Below, piece by piece: positions 1 to 8,671 of a stretch of DNA of 64,000 nucleotides. The stretch lies in NCBI GenBank assembly GCA_963774625.1, contig CAVZFQ010000013.1, positions 930,001-994,000 on the forward strand, given 5' to 3'. The position numbers and the translations under genes were made by a program. The notes under the pieces are model-generated. The model was given only the letters and a program-made list of their open reading frames with translations. It had not been told where the DNA came from and ran no database searches. The first letter of the stretch is position 1. Each line of letters starts with the position of its first letter. Source of the stretch: VAXT01 sp963774625 (GTDB taxonomy: Bacteria; Actinomycetota; Thermoleophilia; Gaiellales; Gaiellaceae).

Positions 1-736
1 GCACCTCGAGCGGGACCAGCCCCGTCTCACCGAGGTCGACCGTCTGCTCGAGGCTGCGCTCGGCGAGGTTCCAGAAGTGGAGCCGGCTCCCGTAATGGCC
101 CGCCGTCACGTCTTCGAGATCGAAGCCACCCTCGTAGCTGTTCGGCTCACCGAACTCGGATGAGATCAGGACGTTCTTGCGCGGCTGGTACCAGAAGTCG
201 TAGTTGAGCGGAGGCGTCTCGCCGCCGTTCTCCCAGCGCCCTTTGACCTCGAACGTCTTCGCGTCGAGCACGGCGAAGCCGCCCGCGCCGTTCCCGTCCG
301 CGTCGCCGAGCATGCTGATCACGATGTTGTCGCCCGGCATGCAGTGGACGGTGTGGGGGCGCGTGTAGCCGGTCTTCGCGAGCAGTTCTTCGGGCTCGAT
401 CACCTTCTCGATCCGCGGCCGGCGGGGGTCGTCCGCGACGTTGACGATGTGGATCCGCGACGAGCGGAAGCCCGGCACGATCAGGTGCGAGCGATCCGGG
501 CCGTGGCAAGCCGAGCTGCAGCGGTTCCAGCCGAAGTGGTGGAGCTCGTCGCCGACGTTCGGCATCGGCGTCTCGTGGACGATCCGCCCGTCGGCGGCGT
601 CGACGACCGCGAGGAAGTCCGGAGACTCGACGCCGGTGCCCTCGTGCAGGCAAGCGAGATAGAGGAACTCCTCCTTCGGCCCCTCGACCGCCGCCTGCGG
701 CGAGGCGTAGAGCGATGGGGCGCTGTCCGCATGCAT
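1..736 (-). CDS. Selenium-binding protein 56 family (methanethiol oxidase-like), 3' end outside window
   Basis: The reverse strand is open from an ATG at 736 to the window edge (about 245 residues seen). The start is set by AGGAGGG about six bases upstream. The residues run MHADSAPSLYASPQAAVEGP, then a beta-propeller-like protein with motifs LACLHEGTG, DELHHFGWNRCSSACHG and RPHTVHCMPGDN. These match the SBP56 family, in which a conserved Cys and several His bind metal; characterised bacterial members oxidise methanethiol to formaldehyde, H2S and peroxide. That activity is inferred from family. Family proteins are about 450-470 residues, so the C-terminal half is missing. A palindrome just upstream may be an operator. 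Confidence 0.85.
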   Translation of the reverse strand, partial: MHADSAPSLYASPQAAVEGPKEEFLYLACLHEGTGVESPDFLAVVDAADGRIVHETPMPNVGDELHHFGWNRCSSACHGPDRSHLIVPGFRSSRIHIVNVADDPRRPRIEKVIEPEELLAKTGYTRPHTVHCMPGDNIVISMLGDADGNGAGGFAVLDAKTFEVKGRWENGGETPPLNYDFWYQPRKNVLISSEFGEPNSYEGGFDLEDVTAGHYGSRLHFWNLAERSLEQTVDLGETGLVPLEV

Positions 737-758
737 AGTGACCCTCCTTTACAATCGA

Positions 759-776
759 CTAAGTCATTTGACTAAG
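759..776. promoter_or_regulatory. Imperfect palindrome upstream of SBP56, candidate operator
   Basis: The 18-bp sequence CTAAGTCATTTGACTAAG has arms CTxAGTCA and TGACTxAG around TT, with a single mismatched pair. It lies 23 bp upstream of the SBP56 start and is AT-rich in a GC-rich setting. Such palindromes are typical of dimeric repressors (MarR type among others). No regulator gene lies next to it, so the binding protein is unknown. Confidence 0.4.
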
Positions 777-860
777 GCAGTCTGACGCAATGCGGCGGCG
801 CGTGTCAAGTGCAAACTTGTGGCCATGCGCTCCGAACTCCCCACCGGGCCGGGGGGAACG

Positions 861-1403
861 ATGGAGAGGGCCCGCCTGTCCGCGGGTGCGCTCCTCGCCC
901 TCAGGACCGGCCGAGGCGCGTGGCACGCCGAGGCGATCGGAGCGGACGAGCTCGACGAGGGCCAGGCGGACGCCGAGTTCCGAGGCGTGCTCTTCTGGGT
1001 GAACCTCGCGCGGAGGGACAAGCAGATGGAGCCGAGCGCACAGGTGCTGCAACCGGAGCAGATTCCGGTCCGGCAGGAGGGGGACGCGACGGTCCGGACG
1101 CTGGTGGGCGAAGGATCTCCCGTTCGTCTGGGGACGCCGGCGCTGATCCTCGACATCGAGCTGCCGGAAGGTGGGGCGGTCACCACACCGGTCCCACCCG
1201 AGTTCCAGGGCTTCGCCTACATTCTGGAAGGTGAGGCCGCCTTCGGTGCCAACCGGCGACTGGCGAAGCCGCCCCAGCTCGTGCTCTTCGGTCGCGGTGA
1301 TGAGCTCAGGGTCACCGATGCCGTTCCCGGCACTCGGTACCTCCTCATGACCGGTGAGCCGTACGGGGAGACCCCCGTGTTCAACGGGCCGTACGTGGAC
1401 TAA
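861..1403 (+). CDS. Pirin-like protein lacking the N-terminal metal-binding part
   Basis: The product resembles the second half of pirin-family bicupins: LWVNL-like FWVNLARRDKQMEP, then EQIPV, a beta-rich C-terminal cupin (YILEGEAAFG, LLMTGEPYGE, FNGPYVD). The usual N-terminal HPHRGFET-type iron-binding motif is absent, and the SBP56 start lies only 125 bases upstream, so no complete N-terminal domain can exist here. I prefer the ATG at 861 (GGGGGG four bases upstream); a GTG at 819 and ATG at 825 in frame are alternatives. It is followed after 3 nt by a metal transporter. It may be a degenerate pirin or a deliberately short form; quercetinase or regulator function cannot be claimed. Confidence 0.6.
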   Translation: MERARLSAGALLALRTGRGAWHAEAIGADELDEGQADAEFRGVLFWVNLARRDKQMEPSAQVLQPEQIPVRQEGDATVRTLVGEGSPVRLGTPALILDIELPEGGAVTTPVPPEFQGFAYILEGEAAFGANRRLAKPPQLVLFGRGDELRVTDAVPGTRYLLMTGEPYGETPVFNGPYVD

Positions 1404-1406
1404 ACG

Positions 1407-2093
1407 GTGTTCGGCCTCGACGAGAGAATCGCCGAATCCTCCGCCGGCGCCTCGCTCTGGATCGTTCTCGCCGTCGCCGTACTGCTCGGGCTACGCCATG
1501 CGACCGATCCGGATCACCTCGCCGCGGTGACGACGCTCGTCGCGAGCGGGCGGGAGCGCGCCGCCCGCCGCGCCGGAGTGCTCGGGCTGGCCTGGGGGCT
1601 TGGCCACGCGGCGGCGCTGTTCGCCTTCGGGCTGCCGATTCTCCTGCTGAACAGGTTTCTCCCTCCGCTGTTTCAGCAGGCGGCGGAGACGGCGATCGGG
1701 GTCGTCATCGTCTACCTCGCGCTGCGGCTCCTGCTGCGCTGGCGCCGCGGTGAGCTTCGCTTCCACGCGCACCCGCACGCACACGGTGCACGGACGCGTC
1801 GTGCGGCCTTCGCGATCGGGCTCGTGCACGGCATGGCCGGAAGCGCGGGCGTCGGCGTGCTCGTCCTCGCGTCGGTTCGGACGACCGCCCTCGCCGTTCT
1901 CTCGCTCGCCCTCCTCGCTGTCTTCACGGCGGTCTCCATGAGCGTCCTGTCGAGCGGGTTCGGCTCGCTGCTCGTCTCACGTCCCGCCCGCGCGGCGTTC
2001 GGCGCCGTTGCGCCTGCGCTGGGCGGGGCGAGCCTTGCCTTCGGGATCTGGTACGCGACGGCGGCCTGGAGCCTCGCTCCGTACCCGTTCTAG
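1407..2093 (+). CDS. NicO/UreH-type nickel-cobalt transporter family membrane protein
   Basis: A 228-residue hydrophobic protein with about six membrane segments. The first helix carries GLRHATDPDHLAAVT, the HxxxxDH signature of NiCoT/UreH/RcnA-like permeases that coordinate Ni or Co. A histidine-rich cytoplasmic loop (HAHPHAHGA, near residue 117) and a second GLVHGMAGSAG motif fit the family. The GTG start is three bases after the stop of the pirin-like gene, suggesting co-transcription. Import versus export of Ni/Co cannot be decided from sequence. Confidence 0.75.
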   Translation: MFGLDERIAESSAGASLWIVLAVAVLLGLRHATDPDHLAAVTTLVASGRERAARRAGVLGLAWGLGHAAALFAFGLPILLLNRFLPPLFQQAAETAIGVVIVYLALRLLLRWRRGELRFHAHPHAHGARTRRAAFAIGLVHGMAGSAGVGVLVLASVRTTALAVLSLALLAVFTAVSMSVLSSGFGSLLVSRPARAAFGAVAPALGGASLAFGIWYATAAWSLAPYPF

Positions 2094-2118
2094 TCGCGCA
2101 TAGGGTTTGGCCGGAACG

Positions 2119-3102
2119 ATGAAGGCGATCGTCCAGCACGAGTACGGCTCACCTGACGTCCTGGAGCTTCAGGACGTCGACCTGCCGGTCGTCGACGACG
2201 ACGAGGTGCTGGTACGCGTCCGCGCGTCGTCCGCCAATCCCGCGGACTGGCACTTCATGAGGGGCATGCCGTACGTCATGCGACCCCAGTCCGGACTGCG
2301 CAAACCGAAGAACAGCGTCCTCGGACGTGACATCGCAGGGCAGGTCGAGGCGGTCGGCAAGGACGTGACGGGGTTTCGGCCAGGCGATGAGGTCTTCGCC
2401 AATGTCGAGACGGGTGGCTTCGCCGAGTACGCCTCAGTCTCGGAAAGCCTCCTGGTGGCGAAACCCGTCAACCTGACGTTCGAGCAGGCTGCGGCGGTAC
2501 CTCTGGCCGCGTTGACGGCCTTGCAAGGTCTTCGTGACGCGGGACATGTCCAGGCGGGACAGAAGGTCCTGATCATCGGCGCGTCGGGCGGCGTCGGGAC
2601 GTTTGCCGTGCAGATCGCGAAGTGGTTCGGCGCGAACGTGACCGGCGTGTGCAGCACGAAGAACGTGGAGCTGGTCCGTTCGCTCGGCGCGGACCATGTC
2701 AGCGACTACACCCAGGCGGACTTCACCCAGAGTGGGCAGGAGTTCGATCTCATCTTCCAGTTGGCGGGAACCAGTTCGCCGTCAGACCTCAGGCGTGTGC
2801 TCACCTCCAAGGGCACTCTCGTGCTCAGCAGCGGAGACTCGGACGGTCGCTGGATCGGTCCGGTGGATCGCCTCGTCAAAGCGGTCGTGCTGTCACCGTT
2901 CGTCAGTCAGAAGCTCGGCTCGTTTCTCGCGAAGGCAAATAGGGACGACCTGAAGTTCCTGAAGGAGCTCATCGAGGCCGGGAACGTCACGCCGGTCATC
3001 GACAGGACGTATTCGCTGGGCGAAACGCCCGAGGCGATCCGCTATCTGGAAGAGGGACACGCCCGAGGGAAGGTCGTCATCACGGTCGCGACCGACGGCT
3101 GA
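2119..3102 (+). CDS. NAD(P)-dependent alcohol dehydrogenase / quinone oxidoreductase (MDR superfamily)
   Basis: A 327-residue medium-chain reductase without zinc ligands. GroES-like domain first (RASSANPADWHFMRG, LGRDIAGQVEAVG, GDEVF), then a Rossmann domain with NADPH-binding GASGGVGTFAVQIAKW around residues 155-170 and the C-terminal EAIRYLEEGHARGKVVI. This arrangement is typical of zeta-crystallin/QOR-like reductases acting on quinones or enones. The ATG at 2119 is preferred over an upstream TTG at 2107. The gene stands alone and is followed at once by a perfect palindrome that may end transcription. Confidence 0.8.
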   Translation: MKAIVQHEYGSPDVLELQDVDLPVVDDDEVLVRVRASSANPADWHFMRGMPYVMRPQSGLRKPKNSVLGRDIAGQVEAVGKDVTGFRPGDEVFANVETGGFAEYASVSESLLVAKPVNLTFEQAAAVPLAALTALQGLRDAGHVQAGQKVLIIGASGGVGTFAVQIAKWFGANVTGVCSTKNVELVRSLGADHVSDYTQADFTQSGQEFDLIFQLAGTSSPSDLRRVLTSKGTLVLSSGDSDGRWIGPVDRLVKAVVLSPFVSQKLGSFLAKANRDDLKFLKELIEAGNVTPVIDRTYSLGETPEAIRYLEEGHARGKVVITVATDG

Positions 3103-3104
3103 CC

Positions 3105-3132
3105 CCGGTGCCTGGCACGTGCCAGGCACCGG
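3105..3132. repeat. Perfect 28-bp palindrome (terminator or REP-like)
   Basis: CCGGTGCCTGGCAC is followed directly by its exact inverse. It starts three bases after the oxidoreductase stop codon. There is no T-tract. Part of the arm (TGCCTGGCACC) recurs at about 8609. It could work as a hairpin terminator/RNA stabiliser or belong to a dispersed palindromic repeat family. Confidence 0.6.
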
Positions 3133-3211
3133 CTCGTCATGGTGATGGAGAGTACTGGCGCCGCCCGCCTTCGCTGGACGGCGCCAAGTCTGTTTGCAGT
3201 CCTCGTTCTCG

Positions 3212-4246
<1,035 letters not shown>

Positions 4247-4392
4247 TGCCGCAGTCCCCCTTTTCCCCTCTAATTAACGAATGAAGGACGTGATGAAAAC
4301 GACGCCCCTTCGTCATCACAGTAAAGGGTTTTGCGATTTCCGCAACCCGTCGTTAGCTCGCATGCAGGGCTTCGCGTCCCCCAGGTGGGTGA

Positions 4393-7146
4393 TTACGCTG
4401 CGGCCGTCTGACGGATCCTGGCCAGGTCGAGCGCTTCCTTGATCGTGAGCTTGCGGCCAATCTCGGTGGCGCGGGCGGCATCGTCGGCCGAGAGAGCCGC
4501 CCGTGCCTGGTCGACGAACTCGCGCCCCGGCGTGTCGTCGGAGTAGACGTTGACGATGCCTTCGTGGTCGGCGTAGACCTCTGCCGCGGCAGCGATTTGC
4601 ACTGCCTTCTCGGGCCGCTGCTCGACCGCCTCGGTGGCCGCTAAGCCGATCAGCGAGAGCCCGACTCCTCGAACACTCGCCACGTCGTCGTAGGCCTGGA
4701 CCGAGTCGAGGAAAGCTCGACGCGCGACCGTAGTGTCCTCGTGCCGGAGGTGCGTCCAGGCCATCTCGGAGAGGATCCGGGCTTCCTCCGCTCGGTCACC
4801 GATCGCTTCGTACGCAGTGAGAGACTGCCGGTAGAGATCGAGGGCCTCTGCGAAGTCACCGCGCAGCGCCGCCAGCCCCGCGAGGCCACCGAGCGACAGG
4901 CCGGCTCCTTCCGCGTCGCCGACCCGCTGCTGGATCTCGAGCGCCTGGGAGTACCTCGCGTGCGCCGTATCGAGGTCGCCCGCAACAGTGTGGAGGACGC
5001 CGTCGAGGCTCGAGGCAAACCCCTCGGCCCAGGTGAAGCCCAGGGAGCTGCTCCTCTCGATGCTCTCCCTTGTCCACCTGAGCCCGGCTGCGAGATCGAA
5101 TCCGAGCAGCCCGAAGCCCTGCAGGAACGCCACAATGCATAGCTCACGCTCGGCCTCGAGCTCTGCGGCGATGCGATACGCCTCCGCCCACTCGTCGTTC
5201 GCGCGCTCGAACTGACCAAGGACGTGCGACGCCAGTCCCGCTGTGAGAAGCGCGCCCGACCGGCCCACACTCCGAGAGTCACTACCGTCGGCGTCGAGGA
5301 AAGATGCGGCGTACTCCTGGGCGGTGAGGTTCTTGCCGCGGATGTGCCAGTACATCCACAGGTCGCCGCACAGCTGCAGACCCTCTTCGCAGGCAATTGC
5401 GTCACCGTCCTGCGCCCTCGCCAGGAGTGTGTCGAGCGCGGCCTGAAGGTTGCTCTCGTCGGCGATGCCCCGTTCGAGAGATCCGATCTGGTCGGTGCCC
5501 TCGATGCCGTCGCGGAGCTCGCGGGCGAGCTGGGCATACCGACGGGCGTGTCCCAGGGCGACTTCTCTCGCCTCGCCCGCGACCTCGAGCCGCTCGCGCC
5601 CGTACTCCGCGATCGTCTGCAGGATCCCGAGCCGGTTTCCCTGGGCGCCGGTCTGCACGAGAGCCTTGTCGACGAGCGATTCCAGCTCGTCGAGGACGGT
5701 CTCACCGTGGTCTGCGCAGACGGCCTCGACATCCGCGAATGTGCATCCTCCCGCGAAGACGGCCAGGCGCCGGAACAGGCGCTGCTCCGACTCCTCGAGG
5801 AGCGAGTGGCTCCAGTCGATCGTGGCGCGCAGCGTCTGGTGCCGCTCAGGGCTGTCGCGAGGGCCGGAGGTGAGCACGTCGAGGGCGTCGTCGAGCCGCT
5901 CGAGCAACGCCTCCGGGGACAGAAGCCGCAGGCGGGCGGCGGCGAGCTCGAGCGCCAGCGGCAGGCCGTCCAGGCGGCGGCAAACGGCCGCGACGGCCCC
6001 GGCGTTCTCGGCCGTCAGCTCAAACGCGCCTGTCGTCGTTGCGGCGCGCTCGACGAACAGAGCGATGGCCGGATACGCCATGAGCGACTCGGCCGAGTCC
6101 GTGTCCGACTGTTGAGGGACTGCAAGCGGGACGAGCGGGTATTCCCGTTCGGCGGCGATCCGGAGTGGGGTCCGGCTGGTGGTCACGATCCGCAGCTCCG
6201 GGCAGCTGTTGACCAGCCCGGCCACGTCCGAGGCCGCCGCCACGACCTGCTCCAGGTTGTCCAGGAGCAGGAGCGCCTTCCGGTCGCCGATGAGAGAGAC
6301 GATGCCCTCACCGAGCGTCCGTCCTTCGGCCTCCTTCACGTCCAGCGCGTCCGCGAGAGCGGGTAGAAAGTCCGAGGGCTCGGTGACGTCGGCCAGAGCG
6401 ACGAACGCGACGCCGTCGAGGAAGTCGGGCGCGAGCAGCCGGCCGACCTCGACCACGATGCGAGTCTTGCCGACACCTCCTGGGCCTGTGATCGTGACAA
6501 CACGGTGTTCCCGAGCGAGCTCGACGAGTGACGCCAGGTCCGCGTCCCGGCCGAGCAACGGCGTGGCCGGGTCGGGCAGGTTGCTGGGCAGGCTGGCGAA
6601 CCGCTCGCCCTTGCCTTCGAGCGCCGCCGGATCCGGCACCACGAGGCCATCGGCCGAGACCGCGTAGAGCTCGAGCGGCCGCCCGACGTTCTTCAGCCTG
6701 AACCGCCCCAGGCGGACGACGCCGACGTCGCTTCGGTTCTTGATCGGGTCGTACGCTGCGTCGGACAACATCACTCCGCCGGGAACCGCGAACGACTCGA
6801 TCCGTGCGGCGATGTTCACTGCGACGCCCGTGAGGCGCTCGGGCTCGACGACCACCTCGCCCACGTGCACGCCGATGCGAACCGGAACGTCCGCCGCTGC
6901 GAGCTCTCGCTGGATCTCGATTGCGGCGAGCACTGCTGCGAGCGAGCTCGGGAACATGCTCATGCTGCCGTCCCCGAGCCGTTGGACGATCGTCCCCTCG
7001 AAGGCGTCGTGGTGGGTCTCGAGCGCGCTTACATAGCGGTCGCGGTTGTCGATTCCCAGGCGCTCATCCTCCTGGATCATGGTCGTGTACCCGACCATGT
7101 CGGTGAACATCACCGCGACGAGCCGACGTTCGAGCCGCTCATTCAC
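4393..7146 (-). CDS. Class III adenylate/guanylate cyclase - STAND NTPase - TPR signalling protein
   Basis: 917 residues. Residues 1-180 form a class III cyclase domain: FTDMVGYT supplies the first metal Asp (D16) and RLGDGSMSMF the second (D59). Then a RADS/LuxR-like linker leads to an NB-ARC-type ATPase with Walker A GPGGVGKTRIVVEVG (around residue 220), ALLLLDNLEQV as Walker B and RIVTTSRTPL. The C-terminal 400 residues are helical TPR-like repeats. This architecture is widespread in actinobacteria; the ligand and output are generally unknown. The start is GTG 7146, with GGGAGGAG just before it; an upstream in-frame extension lacks domain content. It is transcribed away from the membrane-protein gene at 7295. 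Confidence 0.85.
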   Translation of the reverse strand: MNERLERRLVAVMFTDMVGYTTMIQEDERLGIDNRDRYVSALETHHDAFEGTIVQRLGDGSMSMFPSSLAAVLAAIEIQRELAAADVPVRIGVHVGEVVVEPERLTGVAVNIAARIESFAVPGGVMLSDAAYDPIKNRSDVGVVRLGRFRLKNVGRPLELYAVSADGLVVPDPAALEGKGERFASLPSNLPDPATPLLGRDADLASLVELAREHRVVTITGPGGVGKTRIVVEVGRLLAPDFLDGVAFVALADVTEPSDFLPALADALDVKEAEGRTLGEGIVSLIGDRKALLLLDNLEQVVAAASDVAGLVNSCPELRIVTTSRTPLRIAAEREYPLVPLAVPQQSDTDSAESLMAYPAIALFVERAATTTGAFELTAENAGAVAAVCRRLDGLPLALELAAARLRLLSPEALLERLDDALDVLTSGPRDSPERHQTLRATIDWSHSLLEESEQRLFRRLAVFAGGCTFADVEAVCADHGETVLDELESLVDKALVQTGAQGNRLGILQTIAEYGRERLEVAGEAREVALGHARRYAQLARELRDGIEGTDQIGSLERGIADESNLQAALDTLLARAQDGDAIACEEGLQLCGDLWMYWHIRGKNLTAQEYAASFLDADGSDSRSVGRSGALLTAGLASHVLGQFERANDEWAEAYRIAAELEAERELCIVAFLQGFGLLGFDLAAGLRWTRESIERSSSLGFTWAEGFASSLDGVLHTVAGDLDTAHARYSQALEIQQRVGDAEGAGLSLGGLAGLAALRGDFAEALDLYRQSLTAYEAIGDRAEEARILSEMAWTHLRHEDTTVARRAFLDSVQAYDDVASVRGVGLSLIGLAATEAVEQRPEKAVQIAAAAEVYADHEGIVNVYSDDTPGREFVDQARAALSADDAARATEIGRKLTIKEALDLARIRQTAAA

Positions 7147-7294
7147 GGCTCCTCCCTCGGCGTGGGGAGGGGGAATGCCGACACTCGACGACCATATCGC
7201 GCGTCTTCGTTCGTCCACTTGAAGGACGTCCTTCGTTAACCCGTTCTCGAGCTGGTGCTGTAGGACTAGCGGCGAAGACGTACAAGGAGGCGAA

Positions 7295-7864
7295 ATGAGA
7301 GACGCTCGAGGCGACTGGAAGCCTGTTGCACGTCGGCTGTGGGTCTGGCCGGTTGCGGTTCTGCTCGGCTTCCCGATCGGTGGGCTGGTCGCCGACCTGG
7401 TCGTGGATGGGGTGGATTCCGTGGGAGCGGCCCTCGTCGGCGGTCTGATCGCCGGCGCAATCATCGGAGCCGCAGAATGGTTCGCGTTGAGGCGCTGGGT
7501 GTCGTGGCTCTGGATCGCGGCAACGAGCGTTGGAATGAGCGCGGGCCTGACCGCCGGCGCGGCGCTCGTCGATTACGGGATCAGCCGGGGAGACGTCGTC
7601 ATCATGGGCGCCGTGACCGGTGCCGGTGTCGGCGCGCTGCAAGCGCTGGTGCTCGCACGGCATCGGGTCTCCGGCGTGTTCTGGTGGGCGATCGCGAACC
7701 CACCGGCCTGGGCGCTTGGCTGGCTCATCACGTCGTACGTGATCTCGACGAACGTCAAGGAGCAGTTCACGAACTTCGGCGCGAGTGGAACTCTCGCTTT
7801 TGGGCTGCTGACGTGGCTCCTGCTCGCAGTGTTGCTCCGAGACACGGAGCCCGACACCGCTTGA
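7295..7864 (+). CDS. Small multi-pass membrane protein, unknown function
   Basis: 189 residues with about five or six hydrophobic segments rich in Gly/Ala (VAVLLGFPIGGLVADLVVDG, LIAGAIIGAAEWFAL, IMGAVTGAGVGALQALVLA, FWWAIANPPAWALGWLITSY, FGLLTWLLLAVLL). The repeated GGL/GAxxGAxE(W/Q) pattern resembles uncharacterised membrane proteins with internal duplication of Gly-zipper helices. A clear Shine-Dalgarno, AAGGAGG, precedes ATG 7295. It lies back to back with the cyclase gene. No enzymatic motif is seen. Confidence 0.7.
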   Translation: MRDARGDWKPVARRLWVWPVAVLLGFPIGGLVADLVVDGVDSVGAALVGGLIAGAIIGAAEWFALRRWVSWLWIAATSVGMSAGLTAGAALVDYGISRGDVVIMGAVTGAGVGALQALVLARHRVSGVFWWAIANPPAWALGWLITSYVISTNVKEQFTNFGASGTLAFGLLTWLLLAVLLRDTEPDTA

Positions 7865-7871
7865 TGAGCAT

Positions 7872-8615
7872 CTAGACGCGTGCGAAGAGGAAGAGCCCGA
7901 AGCCGAGCATCTCTCTGCCGCCGAGCTCGATGTAGCGGCGTCTGCCGTTCCGGATCCACGCGAGGAACTCCTCGACGCGCGGCTCGTCGGGATGCGCGGC
8001 GGCGTAGCGCTCGCCGTTCAGGCTCCAGCGCCACTCGTAGCGGTCGAAGTCGTCCGTGCTTGCGGTGACGGCGTAGCGCGGCTCGAGGCCGTGTGCGGCG
8101 GCGGCTTCGAACAGGCCGCCGTAGACCGGCAGCTCCTCGCGGGTCGCTTCGAGCGCCGCCAGGTAGGCCTCGCTCGGGTCGCGGCGCCAGTACAACTCGC
8201 CGAGCAGGACGAGTCCGCCCGGGTGAACGTGCCCGGCGAGCCGAGCCAGGGTCGAGCGGTAGCCGTCGAACGTGGCGCCGAGCGCCGCAGCGAGGTCGAA
8301 CGGCGCCTCCGCCGCGAACGTCGTCAGGTCGTCCTCGACGAAGGTCAGCCCCGAAGGCGCCCGCTGCCTAGCCTCCTCGAGTAGCTCCTGTGAGAGGTCG
8401 ACGCCGACCCCGGTGATCGCGTGTCGCGCGGCGATCCGCAGCAGCAGTTCGCCCTTCCCGCAGCCGAGATCGAGAACCCGGGCGCCCGACTCGAGCTCGA
8501 GCACGTCGATCACCTCGTCCAACTTCGTCAGCGGCACGGGGTTCATCAGATCCATGCCGTCGTGCGCGATTCGCGACCAGTCGGCGCGCTCCATCGTCGG
8601 CAGTCTGCCTGGCAC
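7872..8615 (-). CDS. SAM-dependent class I methyltransferase
   Basis: 247 residues. The SAM-binding motif I is VLDLGCGKGELLLRIA, with GVGVDLSQELLEEARQRAP as motif II and FDLAAALGATFDG later; PGGLVLLGELYW follows. These are hallmarks of small-molecule class I methyltransferases; the substrate is not evident. GTG 8615 has TAATAC four bases upstream, fitting a leaderless start; ATG 8594 is an alternative. It converges on the membrane protein gene with only a 7-base gap. Confidence 0.75.
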   Translation of the reverse strand: MPGRLPTMERADWSRIAHDGMDLMNPVPLTKLDEVIDVLELESGARVLDLGCGKGELLLRIAARHAITGVGVDLSQELLEEARQRAPSGLTFVEDDLTTFAAEAPFDLAAALGATFDGYRSTLARLAGHVHPGGLVLLGELYWRRDPSEAYLAALEATREELPVYGGLFEAAAAHGLEPRYAVTASTDDFDRYEWRWSLNGERYAAAHPDEPRVEEFLAWIRNGRRRYIELGGREMLGFGLFLFARV

Positions 8616-8671
8616 CGCCGTATTAGCGGCGCGTGAGCGGTACGTGAGCCGGTTCGCCGATCGTCCTCTGC

